A stretch of 64,000 nucleotides of DNA, taken from positions 1,674,001 through 1,738,000 of the forward strand of contig OZ024847.1 of the NCBI GenBank assembly GCA_964017145.1, read 5' to 3'. The stretch's first letter is position 1, and each line of letters starts with the position of its first letter. The translations under genes were made by a program, and so were the position numbers. Source of the stretch: Agrocybe praecox (Eukaryota > Basidiomycota > Agaricomycetes > Agaricales > Agrocybaceae). A model generated the notes under the pieces. It was not told the origin of the DNA. It searched no databases and worked only from the letters and a program-made list of their open reading frames with translations. This document shows, one piece after another, positions 8,863 through 18,918 of the stretch.

Positions 8863-11799
8863 GTGAACTTCAGGATGAATTCCACAAGCTTGTTTTCGAT
8901 GGACCGGCTAGATAGCTTTGCTGGATACACGCTCAAACCCACGATACAGGACGCCATGTTGTTCTTCCTTCCCCCCTTTCGTCTAATAACTACGCGCATA
9001 GTATCTTCTTTCTCCAGTATGTGGGAATTGTGGTCCCCGAATTCGAACCGATACGAATACTACCCGGGCGTCAGGGATGAGGAGGCCAGATTGGGGTTGA
9101 GATTACCTCCTAGCTCGAGGAGGTACGATGGGCATCTCGGACGGTTCGATCCCACCATCTCTCCTCAACACCACGATTCGAATGAACCCTGGCTTCCCTT
9201 TATATTACGTGAATCGGACGAAAGCAGACCCGAGCATGTTCCACTCATCAGAGTTTGGATATCCGAAGGAAATACGGCGAAGGGAAGGATACGATGGGCT
9301 CATATCCAAGCTCTGGAAAAACGCGTCTCGTATCTTTTCGACATGATGGACAGCTGGGCAGATATGGAACGGATACGGCCGGACCACTGGCGTAATAGAC
9401 CCATGGGTCCCACTCTGTCAGATCTCAAGGGACTATCAGGTACTATCAGCTTTGAGGAAGCGGTGGACCGCTACGCTTACTTTCAACGGGGCATTAAACG
9501 AATGTCGGCTTGGGGTCGCTATGCTGCGGCCGTAGTGAATGACGCGGAAGCACCACCTAGAAACCCTTGCGAAGTCGTTACAGCGGACGATCAACTCATG
9601 GGACTGTGGCTCAACGGAATGGACGAAGCTACTGGGCTATGGTATTTGAGACACCGGGTGCCAGGATACATCATTCACGAACACGACTCCGCTGCCTCGC
9701 GAGCAAAGGTGCCGTCTCGAATTCAGCGAAATCGTAGCTTTGTTGAGGGAACTCCGGCTCTGCGCGAAGTCATGGAAGCGGATCACGTCGATCGTCTAGT
9801 GTTCTCATCCGGTCACAAAATGGGTACCTTGCTGCAAGATTTAGGTGTGGCTGCCGAGGCCAAGGTTGAGCGTTATATGAGGACGGATCGTCTACGATCC
9901 TCTCCAGCTGCCCAAGGATGGGATAAAGATCATTACGTGGACCCTCGTGCTCCAGTTAAGCTGGATTTGTCTCTTGCTGCATCGTCCCTGTTACCCCCCC
10001 CGGTGGTTATGCTTCGAAAGAATTTGTCGTGGAGTAAATGGACGGAAGAGACGGACTCGGATGGAAAGCATTACATGCTGCGTCGGGGCAAGAACTACAC
10101 TATTGAGCCCCATTATCGAACGTATTACGACCGAATTAACGCTAGACGTCTGTATGTTGAGGATAGAATCCCTGTTCCTGTGGGATACAAAGCGGATCCG
10201 AGGATTTTCGGCCTACCGGCTCCCCGGATGGACTTCTTGGAACAGGTTAATAATAAGGATCTGCTTCCCAGAGTTACCTCTTCCTGGGTTTATTTGGATG
10301 AGCGCCCGTCGGTCAAGGATGAAGGACGGATATTCGATCCTGAAGCGACTGGAGATCGAGAACTGACCTATGACGATATGATGGATTGCAGCGACGCGGA
10401 AAGCGAGGTGGACTTGGACGACGACAGCCCGGGACTTCGCCTATATCCTGTGGAGGGGAGAACACGGGAAAAGTCCCCAATGCAGATAGACGAGAAACGC
10501 TCGACGATTCAGAGGCCAGGAATACCTCGCAACCCTGCGCAATTCTACGCCCCTGCCTCTACCAGCAAAGGCGAGCGTTCATACCCTGTGGCTTCGTCAT
10601 CGCGCCGTCTAGCTTCCCCACCTCGTCAACCTCGCTGGAACCGGAACTTCAGCACTCGGGAAGTGGGACAGAAGCCTAGACAGATGGCTCCTACGAACCT
10701 CCGTGGCGAGGATTCGAGAAGTCCTCCAAGCCTAATCTCTTCACGACCTATAAGAGATCGTTCTCCACTCTCTCGTCGTTCTCGCTCCCGTTCGCCTCGC
10801 TGGCCTAGAAGACCTTCGCCGCGTCAAGGAGTCAGTTCAACTCCCCGGCAAAGTTCCCCGATGCCGTCTCCCCGCCTTCCTAGTCGCCGTTCTTACACCC
10901 CTTCTCGGTCTCGCTCATTCGACAGGAGCTACAGACCGGATCACTCGCATAACGATCCCTTCCCCTCTCAACTTCGCTCAAGGTCTCCGTGCTCCCGTTC
11001 AGCGACGCCAGCCGTACCTCGTCCTCGCTTCGATTTGAGGGAACCTCCTAGCCGTTCTCCATCCCCCTCACCACTCGCTAATTTCCCTGCTCCCCCAGTG
11101 CTCGCTTCTGTCACTACGCCTCCTTCCTTGCTCTCGCGGGTCGGTCCGGTCCCTGTGCAAAACCCTCCCAGCTCCTCCGCCGAGTCATCCTCAAGTGGAG
11201 TGATCGTTCGCTACGACCCAGCTGTCGCTGCTGCCGGGACAGGTTCCCTTTTAGTCCCCGCTCCTGTGTCTTCGTCTCTTTCGGACTTATTCCCCGTTCC
11301 AGCTCAATCTGCAGTCCCCGTCCTCTCAACCATCAGCGCTCAAGGCTTTACGCGCTTCTTAATTATCTGGAATCTTCCCGTATACCACACTTGGGAGCAG
11401 GTCGTGAACTGGGTGGCCAGCGTGATTATGATGATGCCAGGCGTTAAAGTCAAGCGCCTGATACGCACCAACGAAGTAGGACAGCAAGTTTTCTGGTTGG
11501 GTTTTAATCACGCCCGCCAGGCTGCTACATTTCGTGGGTTAGTCGAGAATCGCCAAACAGCCGGAGGAACCACTATACGTTGTGACTTCGTGTCTACTCA
11601 GGAGTGGTGCGCAGCGACGGGGTCCGGAGTAGTTAATTCTTGGAGCCCTGATGCCGGTTACTCGCGTGGATTGGTCGGGTCGTCTCCTCTCACAACAAAC
11701 GAAATCGTGCGCCAGACTCCTTCGCTTGCGCAACGTCTTGGAATCACTGAGCCTCTGGTCATTCGTTTGCGAACTAGACGAGGAAAGCGTCCTCCGTAA
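8863..11799 (+). CDS. Extra ORF of the gypsy element: SR-protein-like, RS domain plus RRM-like C-terminus
   Basis: 978 codons, fully open, between pol and the 3' LTR, on the sense strand, hence part of the element. Residues 1-520 are a globular-looking region with no family I recognise. Residues 520-610 are acidic then basic linker. Residues about 615-735 form an RS-rich domain (clusters such as RRSRSRSPR, RSRSFDRSYR). Residues about 827-912 resemble an RNA-recognition motif: an RNP2-like FLIIWNLP, a helix, an RNP1-like GQQVFWLGF, and a final IRCDFVS strand. Alternative starts are Met at 8899 and 9019. The location is that of env in some gypsy elements, but no signal peptide or transmembrane segment is seen. 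A role in RNA export, splicing control or packaging is inference. Confidence 0.8.
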   Translation: MNFRMNSTSLFSMDRLDSFAGYTLKPTIQDAMLFFLPPFRLITTRIVSSFSSMWELWSPNSNRYEYYPGVRDEEARLGLRLPPSSRRYDGHLGRFDPTISPQHHDSNEPWLPFILRESDESRPEHVPLIRVWISEGNTAKGRIRWAHIQALEKRVSYLFDMMDSWADMERIRPDHWRNRPMGPTLSDLKGLSGTISFEEAVDRYAYFQRGIKRMSAWGRYAAAVVNDAEAPPRNPCEVVTADDQLMGLWLNGMDEATGLWYLRHRVPGYIIHEHDSAASRAKVPSRIQRNRSFVEGTPALREVMEADHVDRLVFSSGHKMGTLLQDLGVAAEAKVERYMRTDRLRSSPAAQGWDKDHYVDPRAPVKLDLSLAASSLLPPPVVMLRKNLSWSKWTEETDSDGKHYMLRRGKNYTIEPHYRTYYDRINARRLYVEDRIPVPVGYKADPRIFGLPAPRMDFLEQVNNKDLLPRVTSSWVYLDERPSVKDEGRIFDPEATGDRELTYDDMMDCSDAESEVDLDDDSPGLRLYPVEGRTREKSPMQIDEKRSTIQRPGIPRNPAQFYAPASTSKGERSYPVASSSRRLASPPRQPRWNRNFSTREVGQKPRQMAPTNLRGEDSRSPPSLISSRPIRDRSPLSRRSRSRSPRWPRRPSPRQGVSSTPRQSSPMPSPRLPSRRSYTPSRSRSFDRSYRPDHSHNDPFPSQLRSRSPCSRSATPAVPRPRFDLREPPSRSPSPSPLANFPAPPVLASVTTPPSLLSRVGPVPVQNPPSSSAESSSSGVIVRYDPAVAAAGTGSLLVPAPVSSSLSDLFPVPAQSAVPVLSTISAQGFTRFLIIWNLPVYHTWEQVVNWVASVIMMMPGVKVKRLIRTNEVGQQVFWLGFNHARQAATFRGLVENRQTAGGTTIRCDFVSTQEWCAATGSGVVNSWSPDAGYSRGLVGSSPLTTNEIVRQTPSLAQRLGITEPLVIRLRTRRGKRPP

Positions 11800-11808
11800 C
11801 AAAATCCT

Positions 11809-11821
11809 GCGGACGGGGGGG
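11809..11821 (+). other. Polypurine tract of the gypsy element
   Basis: A G-rich run (GCGGACGGGGGGG) ends three bases before the LTR start at 11825, the expected place for the plus-strand primer. Confidence 0.7.
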
Positions 11822-11824
11822 CTC

Positions 11825-12247
11825 TGTGACGGGGTAGTACTATATATTCGTCCGATGCATCTTGTTACTTATTTTTATCTCTATTTTGGAATCTCGCACG
11901 CGCCGCCGTATCTTATCTTATCTAGTTCGGCCCATGCTCGCTTAACGTATAATTAGATAATAGTAATTACCAGTACATATAATGACCGGTAGTAATATTT
12001 CTAATGACATCTTTACTTCTTGCCGACTCCTGTGTGATCCTTGAAGATCCTGAGAGTCGTACTCTACCCTCGCCGGCTGAGCACCCAGACATCTGCTCTC
12101 CCGCTCGGGGTGACAGAGTCTCTAGCTGAAGAGTCACAACAGCCAGACCGTGACGTCCCGACGAACGTCACGCTCACAACCCTCTACTCTCGACTCCTCA
12201 CATCGTGCACCTCCATGCTACGAAGTTCCGAACCACACAGCGTCACA
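11825..12247 (+). repeat. 3' LTR of the gypsy element
   Basis: 423 bp, bounded by the inverted repeat TGTGACG / CGTCACA. The 3' boundary is fixed by identity of its last 34 bases with window positions 1-34; the 5' boundary by the inverted repeat and polypurine tract. A TATA-like ACTATATATTCG lies at about 11839. Short ORFs across the LTR are not genes. Confidence 0.9.
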
Positions 12248-12646
12248 GCGGATAATAAGACAAGCGCCCTCTTCAACTAACAAAGAAGGTGATAACATCG
12301 TAGGCGCGCCTATGCACCCCGCATGGTTGTATATGGTACGCCCCCCGGAAAACGAGGAGATTCCTCCTCGAGTCATGGCATATGTGTCAAAACGACTCGA
12401 GAGGCTGCGCCCCTCGATGAGACAAGATCTTATTGATCATCGTGACATCTTTGTCCTCTCGCTGTTCCAAGGCAACGAGACATATAACTTCATGAACGTC
12501 TACTCAGATAACAGAAGTACAGCGATCCGGTATTTACAGGATCACGTCGACGAACTACCCCCCCTTCCAATATATGGGTGGGGACTTTAACACACACTCA
12601 AGGATATAGGACCCTAATGTCATGTATCACCAGTGGGACACTTTGG

Positions 12647-13002
12647 GGGCGCTCGGGCTAAGTGGAAGCGGCGATGCGACTTGGAACGTGGAAGGACTGC
12701 GGACTGGGTGGGGCAGGGACTGTGGACTGGGCGGGGTGTGGATTGTGGGTCAGGCTCGATGCCTGGCCACCATTGCTTACACGCTTGCGATGGCGCAAAC
12801 GCCATCGAACCAGCAACACTCTGACCGCCTAACGGCGGTCTACCATCTTGGCGGGCCTTATGCCCGCCCTCGCAGACGTAGCATAGTATTAAATCTTGCT
12901 TAGCATGCTCTTGTATGTAACGTAGGGACCGGACTGCAATCGCGCACCGGAATACAAGTGGGACTTCGGTCCTTTGATTTAAATAAAAAATAAAAATAAA
13001 AA
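12647..13002 (+). mobile_element. 5'-truncated LINE 3' end inserted in the older LINE
   Basis: GC-rich 3' untranslated sequence ending in CCTTTGATTT and a TAAAAA-type tail. It matches 43255-43590 and the minus-strand tails at 51.3 and 63.9 kb. Flanks ACCAGTGGGACACTTT (before) and ACCGGTGGGACGCTAT (after) look like a diverged target-site duplication of about 16 bp, as expected for target-primed reverse transcription. Confidence 0.8.
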
Positions 13003-14140
13003 CCGGTGGGACGCTATTGCGCTACTAGACGTAGCCGCCGAACTCGACCTAGAATGGACAGAACCGTCCAATCTGGGCCCTACATTTATATCCAACAATC
13101 CAGAACTTCGGCCTTCGGTCATCGATTTGGTATTCCGCGGAATTGCTGAGTCAGCGAGAAGTCGCGTCACTCGGGCACCAGAACATCAGGGGCGAACGGA
13201 TCACATTCCGTTGATAGCTTCTGTCAAACTTGGGGATGACGTCGAAGACGTGATCCGCTTCACAATTGGTAAGGGGTCCGACGCTTATAAAGCGTGGAAG
13301 ACCGAGCTACCCGGGAAGGTTGCCGCCATAGAGGCGGGAGGTCTCGAATCCAGGGACGACGTTGAGCGGGTCGCGCAAGCACTTGCTGACGTCTTCACCG
13401 CTGCGTGGGATTCCCATGCAAAGGAGACCTGAATCACAAAACACTCCAAGCCATGGTGGAATGACGAGTGTACAAACTCACTAGCCGCATATTGTATGGA
13501 TAAAACCGACGAAAAGTGGAAAACCTTTCGCAAAACCATCAAGGACGTGAAACGCGACTTCTTTGAACTTCGTATCACATAAATTGCATATACCAACAGA
13601 CGCCCATGGGACCTAATGGAATGGGTCAAACAGCGCAAGTTACCCGCCTGCGAAGCTATCCAATACAAGGACAGCCCTGTCACAGAATGGCCTCCCTATG
13701 GGGCGCCCTCCATAACACCTACAACTCGGCCTCTGGCCAAGCAGTAGATAGTCTATCGTCTCCTGGCCCTGACCACGTATCATGGCCAATTCTCAAAGAA
13801 GTTGTGAAGCAGCAAGCTGCTTCACAACTTCTTATCGATCTCGCCAACGCCTGCATCCGTGTGGGTCACTGGCCGAGACACTTTAAGGAGTCCACATCAG
13901 TAATCATACCAAAGCTGGGCAAACCTACCTACTCTGACCCCAAGGCATTCCGGCCCATCGTGCTGCTGAATACCACCGGGAAACTTATTGAGAAGATGAT
14001 CTCGAATCGCCTTCAATACAACATGATCAAATTCGATCTTGTTCATCCTAACCAAGTCGGAGGAGTGCGACAACGCTCCACCGAAGATGCAGGGCTGTAC
14101 CTTACCCATCTGATTCGCACCGGGTGGACTAAGGGACTTA

Positions 14141-15735
14141 CAGTGGGGAACAAAACCGTTACAATGTTTTGTACATTTCAAGTAAACCAGAAATAACTCG
14201 GGAACCAGGCAAGCTAGAACCTTGAAATTTTGAAAGTAGATAGTCCTGGATGTTATCTACCCAAACATATGTCAATGATTATGTAAGAACCATTTTTTCC
14301 CACACTACAAACTATTTAAAAGTACAAGTACATTGTAACGGTTTTGTCCCTCTCAGCCAAATCACCTGACTTTGTTGATTACACTCAAATAAGTGCAAAT
14401 AAAATCATGTGATTGGTTGGGAAAAGGTATATATACTCTTGTACTATGCTTGTGGCCCCTCACAACTCATTATTTCACTATGCACTGCATTACTACTGCC
14501 CAACACACCCATATTATTCATCTTCTTACCCAAGGTCATTCTGCTCACCAAATTGAAGCTATTACTGGTTGTTCTATTGCCTCTATATCCTGTATCCGCA
14601 ACAGATACTGCTCTGACCTTCTCAAGTCCACTGGTGGTCATCCTCACGAGTTTTCACCATCCAATATCAAATATGCCATACGCCTTATCTCTTTTCACAA
14701 GGCTGAAAATGCTGTTGAGGTTGCCAAAACCTTGAAAGTCATTACCAACCAGTCTCTATCATCAAAGACTGTTTGCAGAGCACTTCGGAGCACTGGATTA
14801 AAGGCTGTAGTCAAGAAGAAACAGCCTTTTCTCTCTAAACGACATAGGAAGGAACACATGGACTTTGCAATGAGCCATATACACTGGACTGTTGATGACT
14901 GGAAGTGTGTTGTCTACACAGATGAGACCAAAGTCAATCATTTGGGGTCAGATGGGAGGAAGTGGGTGTGGAAAATGCCAGGAGAGGGGTTTAGTGATAG
15001 ACTGGTAGAGGGCACTGTCAAATTTGCAGGAGGGAATTTGATGTTTTGGGGCTGTATGTTTTGAGAAGGAATTGGGTATGGGACCAAGATTGATGGGAGG
15101 ATGGATGCTGACCTATATGTGTCCATTCTGGATGATTAACTCCAGCAAAGCCTTGCATATTACAACAAGAACCCAGAGGATGCCATTTTTCAGCAAGACA
15201 ATGACCCAAAGCACAAGAGCAAAAAGGCCATGAACTGGCTAAAAGACAGTGGTATGGAAGTTATGGTGTGGCCCCCTCAATCAGCAGACCTCAACCCAAT
15301 TGAACACCTTTGGGTTCATCTCAAGGCAAGGCTTGGAGACTATGAAACAGCCCCTTCTAGCATAGCAGAACTTTGGGAAAGGACACAGAAGGTGTGGAAT
15401 GAAATTCCAGCCTCTGTGTGTCAGAATTTGATAGAAAGTATGCCTAGAAGGGTTGCAGCTGCTGCTAAGGCCAAGGGAGGCTATACCAAGTACTGAATAG
15501 TGTAAATAGTATATAATTTTCAAGAGGGACAAAACTGTTACAATGTACTTGTACTTTTAAATAATTTGTAGTGTGGGAAGAAATGGATCTTACATAATCA
15601 TTGACATATGTTTGGGTAGATAACATTCAGGAATATCTACATTCAAAATTTCAAGGTTCTAGCTTGCCTGGTTCCCAAGTTATTTCTGGTTTACTTGAAA
15701 TGTACAAAACATTGTAACGGTTTTGTCCCCCACTG
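14141..15735 (+). mobile_element. Tc1/mariner-type transposon inserted in the LINE
   Basis: 1595 bp, starting CAGTGGGGAACAAAACC and ending GGTTTTGTCCCCCACTG, flanked by TA on both sides (14139-14140 and 15736-15737). Removing the element and one TA restores the LINE reading frame (GLKTSVVAFDIAQ). Terminal inverted repeats are long, about 212 bp (14141-14352 and 15524-15735). The terminal motif GACAAAACCGTTACAATGT also recurs inverted at the inner edge of each arm, so the presumed transposase-binding motif is present four times. Confidence 0.92.
14480..15496 (+). pseudogene. Tc1-like DD34E transposase, two in-frame stops
   Basis: N-terminal helix-turn-helix region (HIIHLLTQGHSAHQIEAITG...) followed by a DDE domain: VYTDETKVN (first D), FQQDNDPKH (second D) and NPIEHLW (E), with 34 residues between the second D and the E. 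The Met at 14480 begins the conserved part; the frame is open upstream to 14393. Stops at 15062 (TGA, after MFWGCMF) and 15137 (TAA) interrupt an otherwise continuous frame of about 338 codons. TATATATAC near 14428 may be a TATA box. Inactive as it stands, though it could be mobilised in trans because its ends are intact. Confidence 0.88.
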
Positions 15736-15918
15736 TAAGACCAGCGTTGTCGCCTTCGACATCGCCCAGTTCTTCCCATCTCTTAACCATGACATGCTCA
15801 AGGCAATACTCAGGAAGCAGGGGTTCTCGCCACTAGTGGCGCGGTTCTTCTTATCCTATCTTGTTGATCGATACACCTCCTACAGGTGGGGTTCGTTCAC
15901 ATCCGACCCCCAGCAGGC

Positions 15919-17832
15919 GGAGAGTTTGAGAATAGCAGGGATAAAAGTTGTTGATTCATTGGGTTGGATTTCGGGCGGCCAGTGAGCCAGCATGCGCGAA
16001 TTGAGGTTAACAAACCATTGGCATGCAATGTCGTAACTAACAAGCACACGAGGTGTGGGCGAATGTAGAAGGGTGGATCCAAAAATGTAGTCCATGTTGG
16101 CGTAGCTATGATAAATAAAGGATTTAGAAAAAGAGACAAAAATAAAGAGTCATATGCGTTAAATCTCACCGTTCGCCTTTCTGCAGGTTCCCTATACCAA
16201 CAGGGAGTATCATTTCGGATCTCCCGCAGAAAGCTCCACCGACACCTGTGTGTCGAAGTCCCTTTGAGAATTTAGTGTAGGCCTTGGATAGAGCTTGAAA
16301 GCCGGAACAAGTGCTAATCTGTAAGAAAAACAATAGATATCATCCGACCCAGATAAGAAAAAGAAAAACCTACATCTTCGTCATTAACGCGACTCAAGAC
16401 GTAGCTCTCGTATTTTTGCCTTGGCAGCATGTAAGCCCATCCTATGCCTAGACCAGGGTCTTGAGAATAATTCAAAACAACTTGGTTCTTCAGGCAGAAG
16501 TTAGCATCAAGACATGAATTTACGGTAAATGAATCTGTTTTACACGTCAGTTTCGAATTGCAATTTTTTTTTTTCGAAAAGGGACATACTGTGTTGCCTC
16601 TGGAGTATCCTGCCATCCCTCAGGTAAATTGATACCCGGATGTGGGCAGGAAGGGCAGACGATGGCTAATTCTCCGTTGCAAGTTCCTCCTGCGCCTGAA
16701 ACATCATGCCCCCTTCCTGCCCATTTCAGCATCTTCAGGTGTCACCATTGTAAAACCATGCGACATAATGCGCGATATCGAATTTTTGGGACATTGAGAC
16801 CAGTATTACTCAACATTTTCTCTATGCCGCGGTAAAAATCGTATGTAGAAGCTTTGGTGGTCCAGGAAAACTTGTGCAAAAGGTCGAGTAATTGAAATGT
16901 CGCGCAGGTTTGGATGATGAGCTGAGTGGATGGGTAGAAACCATGTTGAAGAAGTTGAAGGTGATGGGGAATGGCTCGAGAACACCTGCAATACATGACT
17001 GATACGTCATGTATTTCATTGGTATGCAGTACAAGGAAAGCGGCATGACATGGAAGTGGGTTTTCGCAGAACATGCCCGTGTGATTCAGTTGAATCTTGA
17101 GTCCCATCGCCTTGAGAGAAACTGGAACAAAATTATGCCCTGTCCATTTCTAACATGCCAGAAGGTAGGAGTAACTAAAGACAAGCCAAAATCGGAAGAG
17201 TATCGAAGTACTCACGGAAATTTTGTGGAGGGGTTGTGCACAATGACGCTTCAGACAACATGCGGAACATACAATATCAGGGATCAAACAATCTTCACAG
17301 CGGTATTCGGGAGCCTGGGGAGGCTGTATATGGCGGGAAACACAGTCGGGGCAATCTTTGGCGCTACGGAAGTCGCCTCTCCCACACCAGCGAAGCATCT
17401 CCTCCAGGTATGTTTGACGATATATGTTCTTCCACACAATGTGTGGTCGTTTCTGGGAATCATGGTAAGAGGATGGTCATGAGTTAATAGAAGAAAGACT
17501 CAAGAAACTTGACTTCTCTTATATTTCTTTCGCTTCACTGGTAGATCCACGATCTGGATTATAGGTTCTTCAACTGCATTATTGAATGCTTCCTCGTCTG
17601 GGTCGAGCGCGTATTCAGCGTCATCCTGAGGGCTCCACGTTGCCGTCGTTTCCCAGTCAACAAGGAGAGGCGTATGTTCAGCTGGAGCGTTCGTGACTCC
17701 ATTTCCTACGCGTCTGAGTTCTCCTTCACGGGAATAAATGACATCAGGATCATTGTCAAATATAATGGAGTCGTGGTAAGAGACTGTATCTCCAAGCTTT
17801 ATCTTCTGTCGTTTTTGTGCCCGAGCTGACAT
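15919..17832 (-). pseudogene. KDZ (Kyakuja-Dileera-Zisupton) transposase, N-terminal half
   Basis: Read on the minus strand from about 17832 (Met of MSARAQKRQ) downward. Acidic N-terminus; then GRGDF and a cysteine cluster (CPDCVSRH, YRCEDC, CSACCLKRHCAQPLH) of CxC2 type; then LKIQLNHTGMFCENPLPCH and YCRCSRAIPHHLQLL; TYDFYRGIEKM and IRYRALCRMVLQW; then HLKMLKWAGRGHD, CPSCPHPGINLP, SQDPGLGIGWAYMLPR, and finally DYIFGSTL and VSYDIACQW. These match, in order, the arrangement I know for basidiomycete KDZ/CxC2 proteins. Frames change because of several short introns. The C-terminal half is missing: at about 15918 the sequence switches into the LINE reverse transcriptase. Confidence 0.85.
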
Positions 17833-17874
17833 AGTGACAACAGAAAAGGAGCGTGGGGAAGTGGAATGATGCAC

Positions 17875-18914
17875 TAAATTGAGGTCAGTTCTATGCTTAT
17901 CATACTATGACTTCGCTGTTTTGAACACAAAAACCATGTTGAAGATAGCTATGAATTTGATATCCAGTAGTAAATAAGCCGAAGTAAGAGAAAGTAAATA
18001 AAAAATAGTTGAATTTCATGAGATACCTACCTATTTGAGTTTTGAGAATACATATATGCATGATCAATTGATACTATTGAGATTATGGTCAGGGAACGTA
18101 CCTACTCACTGATAGTCAAATTCGAATTATACATGACAAATATTGGTAGCATCCGAATTTATCTAACATCACACATATCGGTCATACAAAAGTCTAGAGT
18201 TTGAGCTCTCAACGATCGGAGTGTGTACGACAGTTCCGTCTCAGATTGTATCATAGTATGCAACTTGAACATGGCATCTGATGTTAATTTCACAAGACAC
18301 CCACCTATCGGAGTATTTGAGAGCATATTTATACATGTAGTAAATATTGTACGAGGCACATAGACTTAGAGTACTCACATTGAGAAGTGAATAGGTGCAA
18401 CGGTTCAGTAGGTAATAGGTATTTACCTGATCGTCTACCTTGGCAGATTATATGGAATACCAACCTATTATCACTGGTAGCTTCGATGGTCTATGTATTT
18501 ACATAGTCGTCAATCATCCTATAGTATACAAGATATATAGACCTGGAGTACTCACACTGGATAGTGTGCAATGGATTGTTCCAATTTTTTTTTGATACTA
18601 GTACACAAGAAATATTTGCTTACACTTGATTGAGACTTGAACACATATTGAGGCGCCGTTGCCATGCGCTAATTGTCAATTGCAGAACTTCGTAGTCAAG
18701 CTTTCTAATTAATATCTTAAATTTCCACAACAGGTGTAGGAGCGCATGGTTTAATAGGAGCGCTAATCTCAACTCGATTGTATTTTGTATTTCAAAATAT
18801 AGAGGAAACTTGAACTGACTAGTTCGAGACGCAAACATAGGTAACAAAAAGGAATACTGCTACACCCGAATGTACCAGACCTGAGCTGACATATCTTCGA
18901 ACAGAACTCCACCG
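17875..18914. other. AT-rich stretch, no gene recognised
   Basis: Upstream side of the KDZ fragment. Only short ORFs of biased composition; a few near-repeats of TGAATACATATATGCATGATC type text. No TIR, LTR or RNA gene seen. Confidence 0.6.
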
Positions 18915-18918
18915 CTAT

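Larger units (their letters stand above)
1..12247 (+). mobile_element. Large Ty3/gypsy (chromovirus-type) LTR retrotransposon, 5' end cut by the window
   Basis: Order: end of 5' LTR, primer-binding site, long leader, Gag-Pol ORF with C-terminal chromodomain, 540-bp spacer with three repeats, a second ORF of 978 codons, polypurine tract, 3' LTR. The first 34 bases of the window recur almost exactly at 12214-12247, which identifies them as the 3' end of the 5' LTR. With a 423-bp LTR the full element would be about 12.6 kb, long for a fungal gypsy element; the extra length comes from the leader and the second ORF. Both long ORFs are open throughout, so the copy looks young and possibly autonomous. 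The 5' target-site duplication lies outside the window; gcgga (12248-12252) is the expected 3' copy. Confidence 0.9.
12248..15918 (+). pseudogene. Decayed LINE ORF2 (APE endonuclease plus reverse transcriptase), interrupted twice
   Basis: Pieces of one LINE ORF2 can be followed in order. Endonuclease part: about 12290-12646, with a frameshift before GGDFNTHSRI, resuming after 13003 (ALLDVAAELDLEW, RTDHIPL). The reverse transcriptase runs 13700-14140 and 15736-15918 (PGPDHVSWPIL, KAFRPIVLLNTTGK, FDIAQFFPSLNHDML). A LINE tail (12647-13002) and a Tc1-like element (14141-15735) are inserted. In-frame stops sit at 12607, 13430 and 13580 where W, R and Q codons would fit. The copy ends abruptly at about 15918 against a KDZ gene fragment, just before the YVDD-bearing part known from the copy at 44.4 kb. 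Not functional. Confidence 0.85.

Noticed and set aside
8863..11799. Envelope gene of an errantivirus-like gypsy element
   Set aside because: Position fits, but there is no signal peptide, transmembrane helix or cysteine-rich ectodomain; composition is RS-rich and RNA-binding-like.
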